From: Portunus trituberculatus
Lineage: Eukaryota; Arthropoda; Malacostraca; Decapoda; Portunidae
Assembly (NCBI RefSeq): GCF_017591435.1
Contig: NC_059295.1
Coordinates: 37,130,539-37,194,538 of the forward strand
Direction: 5' to 3'
Length of the DNA: 64,000 nt
The notes under the pieces were generated by a model. That model saw only the letters and a program-made list of their open reading frames with translations, had not been told where the DNA came from and did not search any database. Below are positions 45,151 through 56,675 of this stretch, one piece after another. The translations under genes were made by a program, and so were the position numbers. How positions within the stretch are numbered: position 1 is the stretch's first letter; every line of letters begins with the position of its first letter.

Positions 45151-46853
45151 GCCCCCTTGATCGTCTTCCCAGAACATGAGAGGCATGCCAGCGTCTCCGT
45201 GAGCCACTCTGGGTTCTCAATACGATGTTTGGAGTGTATTCTCCATCACCACTATCTCTGTCTTCTCTCTGTTCTGAGAAAACAGGTGGATCCTCTGAAT
45301 CATTTTCCGAGTCTTCACTACTGCTGTCTTCGCTTTCTTCAGTTTCTTCCTCATAATCACTATCACTGTAGTCAGGCTCAGAAGCACTGCTAAATAAAAA
45401 TTATCTGTCTTGTTCCATAGTGAGTTATGAACTGAGACGTCCCTTTGCTCTTTATCAGGGTGCTTTCGACACGGCGGGTTGCTGGGGTTGCCAAGTGTCA
45501 CCCTCAGAATGGGAGAATAGCTTCGTTACCCCTAAATATACAGACCTAGTGGCAACACTACGGGTGGAAAAAGAAGCCAGATACTTCCCCTCGCCATCTG
45601 ACTCGAGAAACCACGCGTGGAGCTCAAACATGAGGCGCAAAAATTCTTGATTACGGGAACGATCGCCGTCGCTACGGACGCACTGATGCAATCGTTCATA
45701 TACGATCGCCAGAACATAAGAGTTAACCAAACTTCTTACCCTATCCACTCCTACGCTGATGATACCACCCTACATCTTTCCACGTTCTTTCAGACGCCCA
45801 ACCCTTCAGGAAGTAAACAGATCACGCGGGGACGCCACGGAACGCCTGACTTCCGATCTTTCTAAGATTTCAGATTGGGGCAGAGAAAATCTAGTAGTTT
45901 TCAATGACTCAAAAACTCAATTCCTCCATCTATCAACTCGACACAACCTTCCAGACAACTATCCCCTCATCTTCAATGACACTCAACTATCTCCCTCTTC
46001 CATAATGAATATTCTTGGTCTGTCCTTTGCTCATAATCTTAACTGGAAACTTCACATCTCATCTTGCTAAAACAGCTCTTATGAAGTTAGGAGTTCTGAG
46101 GCGTCTCCGCCAGTTTTTCTCGCCCCTCCAACTGCTTACTCTGTATAAGGGCCTTATCCGTCCCTGCATGGAGTACTCTTTGCATGTTTGGGGGGGTTCC
46201 AGTCACATAGTTTTGCTTGATAGGGTGGAATCGAAAGCTCTTTGTCTCATCAACTCCCCTCCTCTCACTAACTGTCTTCAGCCTCTCCCACCGCCGAAAT
46301 GTTGCATCCCTTTCTATCTTTTATCGCTATTTTCATAGTAACTGTTCTACTGATCTTGCTAACTGCATGTCTCCCCTTCTCCTGCGGCCTCACTGCACAA
46401 GGCTTTCTTCTTCCTCTCATCCCTATTTTGTCCAACTCTCTAATGCAAGAGTTAACCAGTACTCTCAATCATTCATCCGTTTCACTGGTAAACTACGGAA
46501 ATCCTTCCCTGCATCTGTATTTCCGAATTCCTACAACTTGTCTTCTTTTAAGAGGGAGGTATCGAGGCATTTGCTCCCCTAATTTTGGCTGCCGGTTTTG
46601 GCACTTTTTACACTTTTTAGAAAGCCAGCACTCAAGTGGGCCTTTTTTTTACTTTTTTTTTTTTTGTCCTTGGCTGGCCCTCTTCCCTACGTATATATAA
46701 AAAAAAAAAAAACTTTGTCCCTCTTTGTTGATTCTTAGCATGTTCATATTTAAATGTCTTATAACTTCTTACACATGGCATGAAAACATTTCATCACACA
46801 ATATTTCCAACTTAGAATGACAATGTTTCATTTTATGTGACCTCTCAAGGGAC

Positions 46854-46856
<3 letters not shown>

Positions 46857-46924
<68 letters not shown>
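46857..46924. repeat. (GT)n microsatellite
   Basis: Perfect GT run of about 68 bp. Confidence 0.92.
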
Positions 46925-46925
<1 letters not shown>

Positions 46926-47530
46926 ACAAGAAATGAGAAATGGTCAAACACCACACCATTAAGAGTAAAATAGGAGAGGGAATAAAGAATTAGATATGTA
47001 TAAAAATATCTATTTTATGTTATAACAGCAAATGAAAACACAGAACTAAAATATACAAATCAGGGAACAAAATCACACTTTGAAATTGCAGAATCAGTTT
47101 TCTGCAGAAGTGATACAGCTATGACCAATTATCATATATTTCAGCAGATAAGATGACTTTCAGATGAGACAACCCCAAAATTTCAGTCTGAATTCAATAG
47201 TTTAAATGATATCAGTGTATAAGATGTAAGCAAAACTACCAAATCGTCTGTGGTGAAGTTTGGATCTGTGAGTACCAAACAACTGAGACAGTGATGTATA
47301 TACCAAAACAATGAATACAATACCTTGAATGTATTACCAAGAATCTTCAAGCACAAAACTTAACCTACATATAAGGTTCCCACCAGATATTTTTGTACAT
47401 CATCAAGAAAACGGAAGGATGGACGGAAATGATGAAAAATACTGTGTGGTACGATCAGTTTTTTTTCTTACCATAAGCAAACCCTTGCTTTGTGTCACCT
47501 GTAAGTTGGACAGTCAGCCATAATCTTCTG

Positions 47531-47641
<111 letters not shown>

Positions 47642-48302
47642 TGCTTCTTTTGATCATATACACTGACATTCTCCAAGTGTTTCTCAGTATATAAGCTTCA
47701 TCCCTCTACATCAACATTGCAAGCTTGAAAGATTCATATTCTCCCCAGTTTGCTTTACATTGCCACTTCACTTGGGGGATCCATGCCTTGAAAAACTTTA
47801 TATAGCTCCTTTTTCAGCTTTGGGAAAAACTGGGGAAAATTTTCACAGCCTTCTGCTTTACCCATGCATATACAATGCCAGCAAATTTCCATGTTAGTAT
47901 CTAGTTTCCTAAAAGTCATAATATAAGGCTGTTGTTTATATACAATGGTATTTTGCAAAAAAAATTAAGGCCATTGTTTTTCTATCTAGTGTGTCCTAAG
48001 ACAACCCTCTTTTTCGTGTTTTTTTTTAAGATGACTCAAGTATTATCTTTCATGCCGAAGCATACGATATGTTCATATTAGCAACTTTTCCTATTTTCTT
48101 GTATTCTATCCATTTCTTTGCTAACATCCATCTATATATCTATAAAAATATTTATATATATTGTTTCATGAGACACAACTCCTAAATACCAAGTGATCCA
48201 AATATAAGGAACATGTTTGCCCACTACTATTCCTTCAAGCATGATCCACTTATGACAAAGGAAAGAGTAAATAAGAAATGTACATAAGTCTATGTATAAC
48301 TC

Positions 48303-51300
48303 TGTGTGTGTATTTACCTATTTGTGTATTACAGGGCCCGAGCTAAGCTCTCTGTGTCCTGTCTCCTTGTCTAATCCTGTCATATCTCTCTTTCATCTAA
48401 TTGACACACACTGCGTCAACGACGTCACTGCTCAGTTTATTCCACTTATCAATACTACGATGCGGGAAACTGTACTTTCTCACGTCATTTAGACAGATGT
48501 CTTTTATTAGTTTTTTTCTATGTCCTCGGAGATGATTACTTGTGGTCACCTTTATCAATTCTCTGTCCAATATGTCAATCTTGTTCACCAATTTATACAT
48601 AGTTATCATGTCACCCCTTGTTCTTCTCTCTTCTAATGTGGTCAGCCCCAGCTTCCTCAGTCTTTCCTCATAGTCTAACTCCTGAGTCCTGGTACCATCC
48701 TTGTTGCCAGCCTCTGTACCCTTTCCACCTTCTTCACATTTTTCTTCATGTGTGGTGACCAGACAAGCTGCATATTCTAACTGGGGTCTTATTAAGTGCA
48801 TAGTATCTTCTTCATCATTCCTTCATCTAGGTAGTGGAATGCAAGACCAATATTTCGAAGCATGTTATATGTTTTCCAAAATATCTTGTTTATGTGTTTC
48901 TCCGGTGACAGAGTGTTTTGCACGGTTACTCCTAAGTCTTTCTCCTCATTGGTCTCTTGAATTTTCTCAATCCTTGTTTGGTCTGTATCTACTTCTTCCC
49001 ATTTTCATAACATGGCTCTTGTTTATATTAAATTCCATCTGCCACTCTTTACTCCACTCATATATTTTATCAAGATCTTCCTGTAACTTGTTACAATCTT
49101 CCACATTCTTTACTCTCCTCATAATTTTAGTATCGTCCGCAAACATGTTCATGTAACTGTCAATTCCTACTGGCATATCATTAACATAAATAAAAAACAT
49201 GATGGGACCAAGCACTGACCCTTGTGGAACTCCACTGGTTACCTTTTTCCACTCTGACTTCTTTCCTCTCACCACTGTTCTCATTTCTCTTCCCACTAAG
49301 TAATTTTCCATCCATTTTGCTAGTTTATCATTTACTCCTCCAATCTTCTTTAGTTTCCACATCAGTCTATTGTGTGGCACTTTATCAAAGGCCTTTCTCA
49401 AGTCCAGGTAGATAGCATCCACCCATCCCTCTCTATGTTGTAGTATGTCAGTCACTCTTGAATAAAAACATAATAAATTGGATACGCACGATCTTCCTTT
49501 TCTGAAACCAAACTGCCTTTCACTCAGAATGTTTTCACTTTCTAGATACTCACTCCACTTAGCTTTAATTACTTCTTCACATACCTTGCACAATATACTA
49601 GTCAACGATACTGGTCTATAATTTAACGGTTCCATTCTACTACCATTCTTATATATAGGCACAATGTCAGCTCTTTTCCACTCTTTTGGGACTAATCCTG
49701 TTCGTATGGAGGTATCCACAATATCAAATATGGGGTTCAACAATTGATCCTTACATTCTTTTAGCAACCTCCCAGATATGCCATCAGGCCCCATTGATTT
49801 ATTAATATCCAGATTGCTTATAATTTTCCTTACGTCTTCCTTAGTAACCATGATGTCCTGCATTTGCTTTATTTCCGTAGGCCTTCCTCCCATAAAATGC
49901 TCCTCCTTTGTAAACACTTTGCAAAAGTTGTTATTCAAAATTTTAGCTATATCTCTAGCATCCTCATATACTTCTTCCCCATTTTTTTACCTTTTCTATT
50001 GCCTCCCTTATATTTAGTTTTCCATTTATGAATTTGTAAAACATTTTAGGGTCACTATCACAGTTTTCCACCACTCTCTGTTCATATTCCTTTTGTGCTG
50101 TTCTCCTTACTTCAACATATCTATTCCTTGCTGTTTTGTAGACTTCTCTTGATAATACATCACTGTTTTTCTTAAGTTTCTTCCATGCCTTTTCTTTGTT
50201 CTTTTTGCTTCTTCACAATTTCTATTAAACCACTGTTTATTATTTAAAGTCCTCTTTCTGTGATATGGCACAAACTTTTCACAGCAGAGTTATATAAATC
50301 CATAAATTTATCATATTTCAATTGCATATCCCTTCCTGGTATACCACGGACCAGTCAATTTCATTAAAGAACTCTCTTATATGGTTATAATTTGCCCTAC
50401 ATAATTTAATTTTTCCTCCTTGTACTCCACAATCTTATTCCATGCTTAATTCTGTATCCAGCTCAAAGCTTAGGACATCATGATCGCTTTTCCCCAAGGG
50501 ACATTCATGTTCAATTTCCTCTTTTAGAGATGCCCTGGTAAATACCAAATCCAACCTTGCTGCAACATCTTGTCCCCTGCACCTTGTTGGTGATCTCACC
50601 CACTGTGTCATCAAGTTATTTGTTGCTACCTTTAACAATTCCTCTGCCCACTCACCACCATTCACCACTTCGTAGTCTTCCCACACTATTTCTTTACAAT
50701 TAAAGTCCCCAACTATCATCACTCTATCCTTTCTGATGAGTTCTTGCTTCATTCTGTCTAGAGTATTTCTCATCACCACTTGATGCTGTTCATAATTCCA
50801 AGCACTGGTTCTGGGTGGTATGTATACTGTTATAATATTAATGTCCCTCTTACCATACTTATCACTTCCTCATTTCCCTTACTAAAGTTCACCTCCTTCA
50901 CTATCAGATCTTTTTTAGTAAAAACCATTATACCACCACCTCCTTTATTCTTTCTATCATTTCTCCATACTTTGTAGTGTTTTACATCAAACCAATCTAC
51001 CTTTTTTTTGGGCCTTAACTTTGTTTCCACCACACACATTATGTCCGGTTCACTGTTTCTTAGGTAATCCATACATTCTAGCCTTTTAGACAGAAATCCA
51101 TCTATATTCGTGTATGTCACTTGAATTCCATTCCTAATCTCTTTCTTCCATGTTTCAGTCTGTGTACTGTCTATTCCGTCTGTTTTATCCACCACTTCTT
51201 TAGCCTCCCATTTCTCATCCTCCAAAAAACTTGGTCTTTTCCTCCTCTGTTCTTTCCTCATTCTTCTCTCACTTCAGTTACAAGCTCTCTCATTTTCATT

Positions 51301-52369
51301 CTTTCATCCTGTGACATATTTCTTCTTATGTAAATTGTTTTGGTTTCCTCAGAGTCTTTAAGTTTCCAAGGCCCTCCTCAACAAGGCCTCAGCTGCCACC
51401 TGAGACTTTAATTTCAATTTTAATGGTCTATTCTTGCCTTCTTCAAAAGCTCCTAATCTCACACTTTCTTCTACCTCAGCATATAGGCATTCTTCCTCCT
51501 CGGAGATCTTATTCAGTAAAGACTTAATCCTGTCATTTTCCTTATCCCTCCTATCTTGCCAGTTCCTGTTAGTTTCCTCTCAAACCTGTTATGATCACAC
51601 ATTTTTCTTTTCAGCAATATCTCTCACCACATACTCATTTTCCTTTAGTGCCTTTACCATTTCACTCTGTGTAATCACTTTATTTTCTTCTTCCTTTTCA
51701 TTACCTCTTTGAAGGACTTCTGTACTTCTTCGTTTTCAGGTTTCACTTCCTTCATTTTAGCATCAATTAGGTTGAGGCACTCCTCCTTCCCTAAGTCACC
51801 TTAGGATATTTTCTTTTCCATTTCAAGTAGTTTAGCCTTCATTTCGTCACATTGTTTCCTTAGATGCTGATTTTCTTTTTCCATTTCCACTTTCTCTTTC
51901 AGTAATTCCTTGTTCTCCTTCGTTAACATGTAGATTTCTTTTTATAAGGTATCATTCTCCGCTATAACCCTAACTTCTCTTCTATAGATCTAATATTTAG
52001 AAACTTACTCTCTAATGTCTGAATTCTTGAGTCCATGTCTAATTTGTTTAGTCCACTTGGAGTGGTCACAAATCCTTCGAAATCTCTCGCGTTTCTAGGG
52101 GTGGACGTCATGTTACCGCCAGCTGTTTCGGCCAAAACAAAACAAAACACCACCGACACTCTCTGGTTAGGGACTACTCCACATTTTAACTTGAAAATGG
52201 CCCACTTTCTGCACTTTTCGAGAGCAGGACACTGACAGGACACTAACTATACCCAACAGAGATACCCGGGCCCTGCAAACACCATAGGCAGTTTCTCCTT
52301 CTCCCCCATCCTCAGCCGAAGATGAGCCATTTTCAGGACTTCCTCTCTCGGCGGTGGCGGTGGTGTGTG
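48303..52369 (-). mobile_element. Near full-length LINE, copy 3 of the CA-flanked family
   Basis: Read on -: an N-terminal ORF (52243-51962) beginning MSCQCPALEKCRKW with MDSRIQTLESKFLNIRSIEE (likely coiled coil, ORF1-like); a Lys/Glu-rich stretch to 51262; endonuclease N-half (51261-50830: QVTYTNIDGFLSKRLECMD, DIMCVVETKLRPKK); endonuclease C-half (50779-50435: RVMIVGDFNCKEIVW, GKSDHDVLSF); RT (49938-48967: NYRPVSLTSILCKVCEE, YLDLRKAFDKVPH, GVPQGSVLGP, MFADDTKIM); and the tail (48801-48397). Frame breaks separate these blocks. The 3' end is AATACACACACAG at 48303. The 5' end abuts the 3' end of copy 4. Confidence 0.88.
48967..49938 (-). pseudogene. LINE copy 3 reverse transcriptase ORF, open over 323 codons
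   Basis: The longest coding block of the family here. It includes the linker KSMGPDGISGRLLKEC, all RT motifs up to MFADDTKIMRRV and WSKEWQMEFNINKSHVMKMG. The frame is lost after 48967, before the tail. Endonuclease frames lie upstream at 51261-50435. Confidence 0.88.
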
Positions 52370-53333
52370 TGCGTATTTACCTAGTTGTAGTTAGTTTTAC
52401 CTAGTTGTAGTTTTACAGGGCCTGGGCTTTATGCTTGTGTGGCCCCGTCTCCATATCTACAGTTATCCAATCTTACTTTAAAAGTATGCACACTCGTTGC
52501 AGACACTACTTCTTCATTTAAACTGTTCCACGTCTCAATACATCTTTGCGGGAAACTATATTTTTTAACATCTCTCAGACATCTTCCTTTTCTCAGCTTT
52601 TTACTATGCGATCTTGTGCTTCGAATGTCATATTCTTCTCTCAGGATCAGTTTCTCATTATCCACTTGGTCCATTCCGTTGATCAATTTATAAACTTGTA
52701 TCAGCTCTCCTCTCTCCTTCTTTGTTCCAGGTTGGTAGATCCATAGCCTTTAGTCTCTCCTCATATGTCATCCCTTCAAATTCTGGAACCATTCTTGTAG
52801 CCATTTTTTGTAGTCTCTCCAATTTCCTTATGTGTTTCTTTTTATAAGGGGTCCACACTACTCCTGCATATTCCAATCTGGGTCTTATTATAGTACTTAT
52901 CAATTTCTTCATCATTTCTTTGTCCATGTGGTGAAATGCTACTCCAATATTCCTTAGCAAATTATATGTTTCTCTAAAATTCTATCAATATGGCTTACTG
53001 GTTGATTGTTTTCTTCCATCGTCACTCCTAAGTCCTTTTCCTTTTTTACTTTCTCCAGTTCTACTCCATCTCCCATCTTATAGATTCCCACGGGTCGTCT
53101 TTCACTCTCTCCCATTTCCATGACATGGCTTTTGTTCACATTGAATTCCATTTCCCACTTTTTGCTCCATTCCCATATCTTATTTAGGTCTTCTTGCAGT
53201 ATTTCACAATCCTCTTTTTGCTTTATAACTTTGCACAGTTTCATATCATCTGCAAACAGATTTATGTAGCTGTTCACTCCTTCTGGCATGTCGTTAATAC
53301 AAATGAGGAAAAGTATTGGTGCCAATACTGACC
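52370..53333 (-). pseudogene. 5'-truncated LINE, copy 4
   Basis: Read on -: starts within QGSVLAPILFLICINDMPEG, then LFADDMKLCKVIK, KWEMEFNVNKSHVMEMG, RPRLEYAGVVWTPYKKKHIR and KKYSFPQRCIETWNSLNEE. The 5' end is cut exactly at a (TG)n(TA)n tract (53334-53486). The 3' end has a doubled CTACAACTAGGT unit then AAATACGCACACAC. Frameshifts at about 52955 and 52690. It lies head to tail with copy 3. Confidence 0.87.
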
Positions 53334-53489
<156 letters not shown>

Positions 53490-53600
53490 GTTATTGAATG
53501 AAAAAAAAAGAAAAAAATAATCAATAAATATTCCACAACTTTTCAATTTCTTCCATTTGAATTTGTACTAAATATATCATAAGGAGCTTTTCTCTGATGC

Positions 53601-53906
53601 CTAACATACAGCAGCGGCAGAAAGTCTCGGCATGAACACTACTCTGCTAAGAAATATTGCCATTTTGATATACACCATCAAAACATTTTTCTGATCTGGC
53701 ATTAAGTCTTGGCAATCTTGGGATGAGGAGGAAAGGAGAGTGAGGACTCCAGAAACATGAGTGAGTTGTTCATAGGATATTGTTTTGAGGAGATCTGTGA
53801 CTCCCATTTCATTGCAATATATATTGTCAAAAAGTATTGACTCTTTTGGACAGTGTGGCACAATGGTTGGTGTCAAGGGGTTGAAGGAACCTCCCCTGTC
53901 AGCCAT
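53601..53906 (-). CDS. Unrecognised 101-codon ORF
   Basis: An ATG at 53906 opens MADRGGSFNPLTPTIVPHC and runs 101 codons to TAG. No domain was recognised. It has no obvious repeat content and could be a single-exon gene, an exon of an unseen gene, or chance ORF in the 3' UTR of the membrane-protein gene, whose stop lies 1.3 kb upstream on the same strand. Confidence 0.2.
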   Translation of the reverse strand: MADRGGSFNPLTPTIVPHCPKESILFDNIYCNEMGVTDLLKTISYEQLTHVSGVLTLLSSSSQDCQDLMPDQKNVLMVYIKMAIFLSRVVFMPRLSAAAVC

Positions 53907-53909
53907 AGC

Positions 53910-55177
53910 AATACCAGTGTTTCAGGACAACCAGTAAAACACACAGCAATAGATATGACAAACACTTGAAGATATACATAATCTCAACTCACTCATCAAC
54001 TTTGTGTTCTTTTCTTTCAATTACCATGATACTATATGAAGAACCTTTTCTACTTGCCAATGTACTGCCTCACAGTGCAGAAAAAAACCAAGCACAGTAT
54101 TTCCGGATAATGTTTTTCATAGCTGGGATTTCAAAGTGCTTGCTTCATGAAATGCTTTGTTCCGAGTTCTACCGATTATCTTGAAACATTGGTTTCCTGA
54201 CTTATCTCCTTATCTGATTTTTCACAACAGAAGAGTATTGCTATGGCTACTAGTTTTTTTTCAGCTCCTTAATACCAACTATAGTGCCACATGACAAATG
54301 GTGGCAAAACAGAATTCCTTTATCTCTCTAGAACAATAATCAAAGGATAAGTGAATCATCACTGACTCATACCATATAGTACCTACCCTCTCCCTATTTG
54401 TTTGAAGGTTGCTAAGACTGGATTTTATCAAACTGGCAGTACTTCTCAGCAGAGTAAGGTTTGCTCCAAGACTTCCCACTACTGTGCATTAAAGAGTATA
54501 GCACATAATTATTATCATAAGACCTAAAAGCGACTCAATAAATGCTGTTACTTAAGCAAACTGTTGGACAGAATTTTTCATGTCAATATGTAAACAAAAG
54601 ATCACTTAGTGTAAAATGCACACACAAGATTAATATTAATAATGTTAATGTAAAGAAGACAAAAATCTATGGGGAAAACTATGTAGTAGTTTTATTATAA
54701 AAAATTATTGAAACTAATATACTGCATTTGCCAACCCACTTTTTCAAAAACATAAGTGTAAAAACATTACTCAATGCAAGAAAGTTATTGCTTATGTAAA
54801 ACTGACACGTTCAAGCCACAATAATGCAAGAATACACCAACATTTGGTTACCAGGATGTAATATGAGGTTTTATTTGCAAAACATAAAATTCATTCTTGC
54901 AAAATTTCTAAAGTAATTCTATCTTTTAGCATCAAGGTGCCCTTTCATTACTTTCACTTGATCTTTTAAATTTTCATATTTATATGATCCCTTTGTTGGA
55001 GGACCTTAATTTGAATATTTTTTTCCCCAACATGCAATCTATGTATTAGCAAAAAAACAGCTCATACTAATTATTTTTCTTCAAGATATAGGTTCACAAC
55101 ACAAAAATCTAAATAAGCTATGTACACAACAACTACCTGAGACTTATTTGAAAAACCTCTGACAACTCAACCTAACA
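53910..55177. other. Region downstream of the membrane-protein gene
   Basis: AT-rich, no repeat boundary or convincing ORF. Probably contains the 3' UTR of the - strand gene ending at 55178. Confidence 0.4.
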
Positions 55178-55379
55178 TCAGCGAGACATGGTTCCATAAT
55201 CCCTTACCCGAGGTCTCTCCACCATGTGTGAACGACTCATCCACTTATTATCCTCCTCTGCTTCTCTGTCCTGGCCTGAGAGTGCTTGTCGCAGAGATTC
55301 CTTTAGTTGTTCACACAATGTCTTGTATTCTGTCTCTTCGCTGGCACCAAAATCAAAGTCTGCTACTTCAACAGAATAT
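55178..55379 (-). CDS. Membrane protein last exon (cytoplasmic tail)
   Basis: Acceptor TTTTTCAG; encodes the VEVADFDFG tail and stop at 55180-55178. Confidence 0.82.
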
Positions 55380-56541
55380 CTGAAAAAAATAAATACAAAC
55401 TGGATTTTAATCATGGTCAAAATGCAATGAGCAGGTGTGATAGTTGTGTTTATTTGCTAACTGAACTTAGCATAATTCATAGTGTCTGGATTAATGGATT
55501 TTCTTGGTGTCAAGAAATTTATCAATTAAATTTTCATTACTTTTATGGGAAAAATAGCTTTGTGATCCATGCAGCATACCAGAATTACTAATAATTATAT
55601 TCTGAGGAACCACTGTACAGAGTTGGCTTTTGAATAATTTTTCTACAATATTGGTTTATGAATACAATCTCTTTTCATCTCGATATATGAATATTATACA
55701 GATCAATAATACTAGTCCCCAGAAACAAATACATCAGTCTACTGCTTTCGTAAAAAAAAGACTTGAGTTATAAAATAGAGCTAGTCCCTCTTTCTGTCTT
55801 GAAAATATGAGTACTACTTTATCAATAGGATAAAAACTCATACGAAAAAATTTCTTATCTCTGCGAAGTTCAAAAAATGGTGGCCATAAAACCTATATTT
55901 TCAAAGGACTATTGTTTTAGTTACATGGGTTTTTAAAGGTCATTTGATAGTTCTATTGACAGATTAATATGATTTCTACTTTATACATAGCAAAAACACT
56001 CATATGAACCAAGCTCCTCATATCTGAGGACTATGAAAATTGTGGCAACATAATCTATATTTAAAAAAAAAACTTTTTTCAGTCACATGGGTTTTTAAGG
56101 GAGGTTTGATGGTTCTATTAACAGATTACATTGATATCTACCTTATCAAAAGCAAAAACTGTCTTATGAACAAAGGGCCTAAAAATTGTGGGCTTTGAAA
56201 AAGTGGCCCAAAAATTTGTATTTCTAAAAGATTCTTGTTCAAAAAAACATGTTTTTTTAAGGGTAGTTTTAGAGTTCCATTGAAAGATTAACATGATTTT
56301 TACCTTATCAATAACAAAAACACTCATATGAATAAATTGTATCATCTCTGTGGACTTTGAAAAATAGTGGCCACATTACATTTACTTTCAAAAGACACTT
56401 GTTTCAGTCACATGGGTTTTCAAGGGTAATTTGATGGTTGAATTGACAGAATAATATTACATCTACTGTTGACCCTCGCTAACTTGGACTAACAGGGAGA
56501 AAGGTTGGTCCGACAAACTTATCCGAATTCCTCCCCACCCT

Positions 56542-56610
<69 letters not shown>

Positions 56611-56644
56611 AAAAAAAATAAATAAATAAATAAAAAAATAAAAT

Positions 56645-56675
<31 letters not shown>

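Larger units (their letters stand above)
43922..45722 (-). mobile_element. piggyBac-like element inserted in the LINE
   Basis: Bounded by TTAA at 43918-43921 and 45723-45726. Inverted ends CCCTTATGTTCCGGTGAT / ATCGCCAGAACATAAGAG (imperfect). Removing the element with one TTAA makes the LINE RT continuous in frame between the FINDLL and SYADD motifs, which proves the boundaries. On the - strand about 45395-45150 encodes a strongly acidic Ser/Asp/Glu segment (SASEPDYSDSDYEEE...) then a basic stretch, as at the N-terminus of piggyBac transposases. The catalytic domain is missing. A second TTAA element is nested at 43943-44696. Confidence 0.85.
41580..46711 (+). mobile_element. LINE retrotransposon split by a piggyBac-like insertion
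   Basis: The 5' part (41580-43921) encodes an AP endonuclease: [48 protein letters not shown], and the start of RT (NYHPIALISCLSKVFEYILN, GVPQGSVLSPTLFLLFIND). The 3' part (45727-46582) continues with HSYADDTTLHLS, LNWKLHISS and the ORF2 tail, then a T-rich 3' UTR ending TATATATAAAAA at 46711. Stops and frameshifts (near 42225, 43003-43350, 43577, 45860, 46070, 46320) make it inactive. It is nearly full length without the 1.8 kb insert. The family is unrelated in detail to the CA-flanked LINEs. Confidence 0.88.

Noticed and set aside
55810..56463. CRISPR-like repeat array
   Set aside because: Units are 160-175 bp, diverged and without spacers; the genome is clearly eukaryotic.
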